Shown here piece by piece: positions 59,579 to 64,000 of a stretch of 64,000 nucleotides of DNA (positions within the stretch are counted from its first letter, which is position 1; every line of letters begins with the position of its first letter). The notes under the pieces are model-generated. The model was not told the origin of the DNA. It did no database searches and worked only from the letters and a program-made list of their open reading frames with translations. Source of the DNA: Salipiger bermudensis (GTDB lineage Bacteria > Pseudomonadota > Alphaproteobacteria > Rhodobacterales > Rhodobacteraceae). The stretch is from positions 1-64,000 of the forward strand of contig NZ_JAIUZY010000011.1 in the NCBI RefSeq assembly GCF_020171625.1, read 5' to 3'. The translations under genes and the position numbers were made by a program.

Positions 59579-60934
59579 TCAATGCGCCTCGCCGGCCTCG
59601 CGCACCTTCGCGACGTCCGCAGGCGAAACCGCAGGCGCGTCGTTGCCCCACGCGCCGCGCAGCCACGTGACAAGCTCGGCCACTTCGTCGTCGGACAGAC
59701 GCTCGCCGTAGCCCTGCATCCGCAGGCTCATGGGGCGCTTCGCGGTCGAGGGCACCTCGACGCCGTTCAGGATCACCGAGATCAGCGGCATGGTTTCCGA
59801 TCCCACCACCATCGAGTTGCCCTGAAGCTCGGGGAACATCTCGGGCGCGCCCTTGCCGGTGGCGAAGTGACAGCCGATGCAGTTGTCCATGTAAAGACGC
59901 GCACCAAGCGGCATGTCAGGATCGGCCGAGGCCAGCATCTCGGCCGTGGCCGAGCCGGTCTCGTCGGCCTCCGCCGCCTCGAGCGAGGTGGGGCCGGCGG
60001 CCGCGAAGCTCTCCGGCAGGTCCACCGCATCGCCGTCGACCCCCTTGAGGAAGGCGGCCATGGCGAGGACGTCCTCGTCGGTCAGCTTCTGCAGCGAGTG
60101 CTCGACCACGAGACCCATCTCGCCGTTGGCGGTGGAGTGGGCGTTGCGACCGGTGGCGAGGTAGGCCGCCACCTCACCGACCGACCATTTGGCAAGGTCG
60201 GAGCCCTCGCCGCGCAGCGCCGGGGCGTTCCAGCCGTCGATCACGCCGCCCGCGAGGAAGTTTTCCTCGTCGGCGGTGACGCCGTCCTGCGACATGAACT
60301 TGCTGCGCGGGCTGTGACAGGCCGCGCAGTGGCCCGGACCCTCGACGAGGTACTGACCGCGCTGCTGAAGCTCGGGCACGTCCGCCGGGGTGAAGCCCGG
60401 ACCGTGGGTCAGCGCCAGCCAGTTCCACGCCCGGATGCCGAAGCGGAGGTTGAACGGGAAGCTGAGCTCGGTCTCCTGCACCTCGTTCGAGACCGGCTCG
60501 ACCTCGGTCATCAGGTAGTCGTAGAGGGCACGGATGTCCTCTTCGCTCATCAGGCGGTAGTTCTCGTAGGGCATCGCCGGATATAGATGGGTGCCGTCGG
60601 GCTCGAGTCCGTCGACCATCGCGGCGCGGAAATCCGCATAGGACCACTCGCCGATCCCGGTTTCGGGATCGGGGGTGATGTTGGTCGACCAGATCGTGCC
60701 CATGGGGCTGGCGATGGCCCGGCCCCCGGCGAGGCGCTCGCCGTCATCCGAGGTGTGGCAGGCCACGCAGTCCGCGGCGTCCAGGACGTATTCGCCCTGC
60801 CCCTCTGCGGGCTCCCAGTCGGCGGCAAGCGCCTGCGCCGGCTCGGTGCGCTGCACCGGCACGAAGATGAAGGCCAGAAGCGCGACCACGCCGATGATGA
60901 CGAGGCCCGCAAGGATACGGAGAAAGGTTTTCAT
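59579..60934 (-). CDS. Triheme cytochrome c subunit of membrane dehydrogenase
   Basis: A 451-residue protein with an uncleaved or signal-type N-terminal helix (residues 4-26). It has three CxxCH heme c sites: CVACH (56-60), CAACH (203-207) and CIGCH (352-356). This matches the cytochrome subunits of gluconate, alcohol, sorbitol and fructose dehydrogenases, which carry electrons from the flavoprotein to ubiquinone or an oxidase in the periplasm. It is the third gene of the operon, 11 bp after the GMC gene. Confidence 0.92.
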   Translation of the reverse strand: MKTFLRILAGLVIIGVVALLAFIFVPVQRTEPAQALAADWEPAEGQGEYVLDAADCVACHTSDDGERLAGGRAIASPMGTIWSTNITPDPETGIGEWSYADFRAAMVDGLEPDGTHLYPAMPYENYRLMSEEDIRALYDYLMTEVEPVSNEVQETELSFPFNLRFGIRAWNWLALTHGPGFTPADVPELQQRGQYLVEGPGHCAACHSPRSKFMSQDGVTADEENFLAGGVIDGWNAPALRGEGSDLAKWSVGEVAAYLATGRNAHSTANGEMGLVVEHSLQKLTDEDVLAMAAFLKGVDGDAVDLPESFAAAGPTSLEAAEADETGSATAEMLASADPDMPLGARLYMDNCIGCHFATGKGAPEMFPELQGNSMVVGSETMPLISVILNGVEVPSTAKRPMSLRMQGYGERLSDDEVAELVTWLRGAWGNDAPAVSPADVAKVREAGEAH

Positions 60935-60945
60935 CTACGTGCTCC

Positions 60946-62715
60946 TCAGACCAGCGGACGCGGGTTGGACAGGTACTGGGTGCGGATGGCATTCACCGTG
61001 TGATAGGCCAGACCGCCGACGAGGCCGGTCGGGTTGTACTGGGTGTTCTGCACGAAGTTGCCCGCGCCCATGGCGAAGACGTTGTGCGCCTTCCAGCTCT
61101 GGCAGTAGCGGTTGACCGCGCCCTCGCGTGCGTTCTCGGACATGATGTGGCCGCCGGTGTTGTGCGTCGTCTGGTAGGGGCGAACGTCGTATTCCGCGCC
61201 CGGCCCCTTGAAGCCCGCGCGCATCGAATCCGGGTTCATCGAGGCCGCCAGCGGCTCCATCTTCGACTTCATGAACTGGTTCATCCGCAGGTCGTTGTCC
61301 TGCCAGTTGAACGTCATCCGCATCAGCGGCCGGCCATGCCGGTCGGTGTATGTCGGATCGAGGTCGAGGTGGTTGTTGGCATAGGCCATGTGCGAGCCGT
61401 GCGAGCCGATCGACATGGCGTGACCGTAGGTCTCGCCGATCGCCTGCTTCCAGCCAGCGCCCCACGCCGGCGTGCCCGCCGGCAGCGGCATGTTGCGGAT
61501 CGGCTGACCGTTGAACGTGCCCGACCGCCAGTACGACCCGCCGATGAAGCCCTCGGCGCCGAAATCGTTCTGCGAGATCGAGAAATCGTCGATGCAGATG
61601 CCGTTGGCGCCGTGGCCGACGAAGGGGTTGAACTCTTCGTCCTTGAAGAACATCGAGATGCCGCCGTTCATCTGGTAGGCATAGTTCTTGCCCAGCGTGC
61701 CCTCGCCGGTCAGCGGGTCATAAACCTCGCCCAGACCCGAAAGCAGCATCAGGTGCACGTTGTTGAGCTGGTAGCTCGACAGGATGACGATGTCGGCCGG
61801 CTGGAAGACCTCTTCCTGCGCCGCCTCGTCCCAGTAGGTGACGCCGGTCGCGGTCTGGCCGTCCTCGGCCAGCTCCACGCGCAGCACCTCGGACTGGGTG
61901 CGGTACTCGAAATTCGGGTAGCGCTTGAGCGCGCCGAGGATCGTGGTCTGCGGCGAGGATTTGGAATACTGGTAGCAGCCGAACCGCTCGCAGAAGCCGC
62001 AGAAATTGCAGGGCCCCATCTGCATCCCGTAGGGGTTCACATAGGAGGTCGAGGCGATCCCCGCCGAGGCCGGGAACGGGTGGTAGCCCATCGCGGCAGC
62101 CGCGTCGCGGAACTTGGAGCTGTCATAGGTGGTGGGCATCGGCGGCATCGGGAAGTCTTCCGAGCGCCAGCCCTCGAACGGGTTGCCGCCTTCGCGGATC
62201 TCGCCGTTGAGATTGCCGGCGTAGCCGGAGATGCCCGCGACCTTCTCGAACTGGGTGAAGAACGGCTCGAGCTCGTCATAGCTCACCGGGTAGTCGCCAA
62301 GGTTCATGCCCTCGGGGATGATGTCGGCGCCGAAGGTTTCCTCGACATAGGAGCGCAGCCGGAGTTCAACCTCCTGCGGACGCCAGTTGAGGCCGTTCCA
62401 GTGCGTGCCAGCCCCGCCGACGCCGTTGCCCGGCAGGAAGGAGCCGAGCTGGCGATAGGGCAGCGCCGTCTCGCCGCCGTTGCGGCGCACGGTCACGGTC
62501 TGCTGCGACGGCTTCTGCATCATCTTCAGACGCACGCCGTATTTCAGCTCATCGATCTGCTGCGGGTATTCGAAGTTCGGGACGGTGTTCTGGTCGTGGC
62601 CGCGCTCCAGCGCAACGATGTCGAGCCCTTCCTGCGCCAGCTCGATGCCGGCAATCGAGCCGGTCCAGCCGAGGCCGACAATGACCACGTCCTTTTTCTT
62701 TTCCTGACGTGCCAT
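60946..62715 (-). CDS. GMC-family FAD dehydrogenase large subunit (gluconate 2-dehydrogenase/FAD-GDH-like)
   Basis: A 589-residue GMC flavoprotein with an N-terminal FAD motif VVIVGLGWTGSIAGIELAQEG ending in LERG, then GSFLPGNGVGGAGTHWNG. The C-terminal segment is FAMGAGNFVQNTQYNPTGLVGGLAYH. Cysteines 236, 239, 242 and 247 (CNFCGFCERFGC) lie where FAD-glucose dehydrogenase alpha subunits carry a [3Fe-4S] cluster. It lacks its own signal peptide and is probably co-exported with the Tat-signal small subunit. The substrate (a polyol, aldose or aldonate) is not determinable. The start at ATG 62715 was chosen; the longer frame to 63024 only overlaps the preceding gene. Confidence 0.92.
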   Translation of the reverse strand: MARQEKKKDVVIVGLGWTGSIAGIELAQEGLDIVALERGHDQNTVPNFEYPQQIDELKYGVRLKMMQKPSQQTVTVRRNGGETALPYRQLGSFLPGNGVGGAGTHWNGLNWRPQEVELRLRSYVEETFGADIIPEGMNLGDYPVSYDELEPFFTQFEKVAGISGYAGNLNGEIREGGNPFEGWRSEDFPMPPMPTTYDSSKFRDAAAAMGYHPFPASAGIASTSYVNPYGMQMGPCNFCGFCERFGCYQYSKSSPQTTILGALKRYPNFEYRTQSEVLRVELAEDGQTATGVTYWDEAAQEEVFQPADIVILSSYQLNNVHLMLLSGLGEVYDPLTGEGTLGKNYAYQMNGGISMFFKDEEFNPFVGHGANGICIDDFSISQNDFGAEGFIGGSYWRSGTFNGQPIRNMPLPAGTPAWGAGWKQAIGETYGHAMSIGSHGSHMAYANNHLDLDPTYTDRHGRPLMRMTFNWQDNDLRMNQFMKSKMEPLAASMNPDSMRAGFKGPGAEYDVRPYQTTHNTGGHIMSENAREGAVNRYCQSWKAHNVFAMGAGNFVQNTQYNPTGLVGGLAYHTVNAIRTQYLSNPRPLV

Positions 62716-62717
62716 GG

Positions 62718-63419
62718 TTATGCCCTTTCGCCGCTGATCGAGACCGGACCGAGCGGGTATTTTTCGTTGTGCCGCTCCGGCCATGCGCGATAGGCCGCGC
62801 GGGCGCCCGGGAAGCCGATATAGACCCAGGACTGCATCTCGTGGTTGCCGCCGTATTGCGGGTCCGCGAAGTAGCCTTCCTTGGTGTTGGCCAGCAGGAT
62901 CGAGAAGAAGTCGCGGATCTCGGGATCGAGCGCGACATCGCCGTCCTGCAGCGCGGTCAGCGCCGCATCCTGCGTCTCGGCCTCGAGCTCGGCGAAGGCC
63001 GCGCCGTGGGTCTGCTCGCACCATGCGTTGAAGACCGGGATCGCCTTTCGGTAGATTTCGGCCGGGTTAAGCGGGGTCTGCCAGCCGCGGGCAGGCTCGG
63101 CGTCGGGAACGTGCGGGCCTTCCATGTACCAGTCGTCAGCGCTGCCGTAATCGCCGGCAAGCTGGAGGTCGATGAAGACGGGCACGCGGGTCTCGATGGC
63201 GCCGGGGCCATCGCCTTCGGAGGGGATCAGCCGCGCGGTCGCGGCCATCACGAAGGCCCACTCGTCCGCGTTCAGATAGGCGCGGTCGTAATCTTCGAGG
63301 GGAACGGGGGGCGTGGTCTCCTGCGCTTTCGCTTGGGCGGCCAGACCGGAGAGTGCGACACCTGCCGCGGACGCTTTGAGGAAGTTGCGTCGGCTCGGGT
63401 ATCCGGGAAGATCGGTCAT
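62718..63419 (-). CDS. Gluconate 2-dehydrogenase subunit 3 family protein (Tat-exported small subunit)
   Basis: A 233-residue protein with a twin-arginine signal SRRNFLKASAAGVALSGLAAQAKA (cleaved near residue 32). The subunit-3 pattern follows: LNADEWAFVMAATARLIPSEGDGPGAIETRVPVFIDLQLAGDYG and a C-terminal FADPQYGGNHEMQSWVYIGFPGARAAYRAW. In related enzymes this subunit acts as an assembly or hitch-hiker partner that carries the folded flavoprotein across the inner membrane. It is the first gene of the operon, 2 bp before the GMC gene. Confidence 0.92.
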   Translation of the reverse strand: MTDLPGYPSRRNFLKASAAGVALSGLAAQAKAQETTPPVPLEDYDRAYLNADEWAFVMAATARLIPSEGDGPGAIETRVPVFIDLQLAGDYGSADDWYMEGPHVPDAEPARGWQTPLNPAEIYRKAIPVFNAWCEQTHGAAFAELEAETQDAALTALQDGDVALDPEIRDFFSILLANTKEGYFADPQYGGNHEMQSWVYIGFPGARAAYRAWPERHNEKYPLGPVSISGERA

Positions 63420-64000
63420 GTAGAATGTCCTGCCGGTATGGGTGGAACGTATGTGCGCTAACTATGCACCAATTCCGACCTATGCCGCGGCAGGATGCCG
63501 CGCAAGCGGTCCGATGGGTTTGCGGGGTCCGGGCACTCGACGCTTCCGAGTGCCGTAGTATACCGTGAGAACGAACGAAAAGATGCCTTGCTGCCTTATT
63601 ATAAAGGTCCGAGCGGTCGCATCTTTCTGACCGTTCGGTCGCAAAATGCGACCGAGTGAATCAATAATGCACACTGACTGTGCGCTGATGTGGAGCGCGC
63701 CCTGCCCGAAGTGGGCAGTCGGGCGACCGGAGCGGATCTGGCCCTGCCGTAGAACAGCGCGACCCGGGACTCTCTGCACGGAGAGTCAAACCTATCGCGC
63801 CCGGCGACTCTCGGACCGCCCGCAGTGAACGGCGCTCAATCAGGAAACGTGTGGCCGAAGCGCCAGTTCCTCGGCCACGCCAGACCATCGACGGCCTGAC
63901 GCATGGTCAGCCTGAAGCGATTTCAAGCAATCCGGAAGCGTTTGAAATGGTGGAAAACTCTCTGCGTGGCGCGGTCACGCCGCCCCCGCCGTAACAGCCC
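63420..64000. other. Intergenic region, upstream of the dehydrogenase operon
   Basis: About 580 bp with no supported gene. It contains CGGTCGCA at 63614-63621 and 63636-63643, plus its inverted copy TGCGACCG at 63647-63654. It also has an AT-rich block (63590-63606) and GACTCTC-N6-GAGAGTC (63768-63787), with a third GACTCTC at 63806. The final ~150 bp show nothing I can assign. Confidence 0.5.
63614..63654. promoter_or_regulatory. Repeated CGGTCGCA sites, candidate regulator binding region
   Basis: Two direct copies of CGGTCGCA and one inverted copy occur within 41 bp; the second and third form a perfect 8-bp inverted repeat with AAA between. They lie 195-235 bp upstream of the dehydrogenase operon. 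Confidence 0.4.

Noticed and set aside
63556-63590. TATACT-like -10 for the dehydrogenase operon
   Set aside because: No acceptable -35 at 16-18 bp and about 140 bp from the first gene; too weak to list as a promoter.

Overview
The window is a high-GC (clearly above 60 % by eye) chromosomal segment from an alphaproteobacterium, most probably a member of the Rhodobacterales (Roseobacter/Salipiger-like). The supporting evidence is a PhaR regulator, an rpoH (sigma-32) gene next to rluD with a divergent DUF6476 gene, a complete Rhizobium/Rhodobacter-type glycerol ABC operon (glpDSTPQUV), EcfG-type and sigma-32-type promoter sequences, and several ABC and TRAP importers for small organic solutes. 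I see no rRNA or tRNA gene, CRISPR array, insertion sequence or prophage. Almost all sequence is ordinary metabolic, transport and stress coding DNA with short intergenic gaps.

Layout. 1-2.8 kb: the tail of a glutamine-synthetase-family gene and a PuuB-like oxidoreductase (polyamine catabolism), then a lone DegT-type aminotransferase. 2.9-7.2 kb, mostly minus strand: phaR, a Gfo/Idh/MocA oxidoreductase, rpoH with a putative self-regulated promoter, rluD, and a DUF6476 gene whose start codon overlaps that of rluD. 7.4-11.2 kb: a four-gene osmoprotectant ABC importer in the order of E. coli osmF-yehY-yehX-yehW. 11.4-19.2 kb: a sugar ABC locus. It has a GntR regulator, an HSL-type esterase, a binding protein, two permeases, a TIM-barrel isomerase and a dehydrogenase on the minus strand, and a divergent UgpC/MsmK-type ATPase across a palindromic operator. 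19.2-26.8 kb: a TetR/MFS efflux pair, a MarR-RND pump operon, a 27-codon lipoprotein gene and a small secreted protein.

27.3-35.2 kb is a stress-flavoured block. It contains an orphan PAS/PAS hybrid histidine kinase, two SDR oxidoreductases behind an exact EcfG-type promoter sequence, and treY-treZ for trehalose from glucan. 35.5-42.6 kb is an envelope-type region: an EamA-like small transporter, a HAD-UbiA fusion resembling decaprenyl-phosphate phosphoribosyltransferase, a GT-C membrane glycosyltransferase, an acyltransferase-3 protein, and a YgiC-like ATP-grasp ligase with a YgiB-like (DUF1190) lipoprotein. 43.0-50.8 kb is a sugar-acid catabolic locus: LacI regulator, 2-dehydro-3-deoxygalactonokinase and KDPGal aldolase, divergent from a TRAP transporter and an IlvD/Edd dehydratase. 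Together these give a full De Ley-Doudoroff-type route from an aldonate to pyruvate and glyceraldehyde-3-phosphate. 51.2-59.2 kb is the glycerol operon, carrying two unusual intergenic inverted-repeat structures. 59.6-63.4 kb is a three-subunit membrane dehydrogenase (Tat-signal small subunit, GMC flavoprotein, triheme cytochrome c). The last ~580 bp are non-coding as far as I can see.

The most interesting items are the HAD-UbiA/EamA/GT-C cassette, the minute lipoprotein, the EcfG promoter in front of the SDR pair, the IlvD/Edd enzyme standing in for galactonate dehydratase, and the long perfect hairpin inside the glp operon. I found no convincing wholly new defence or mobile system.
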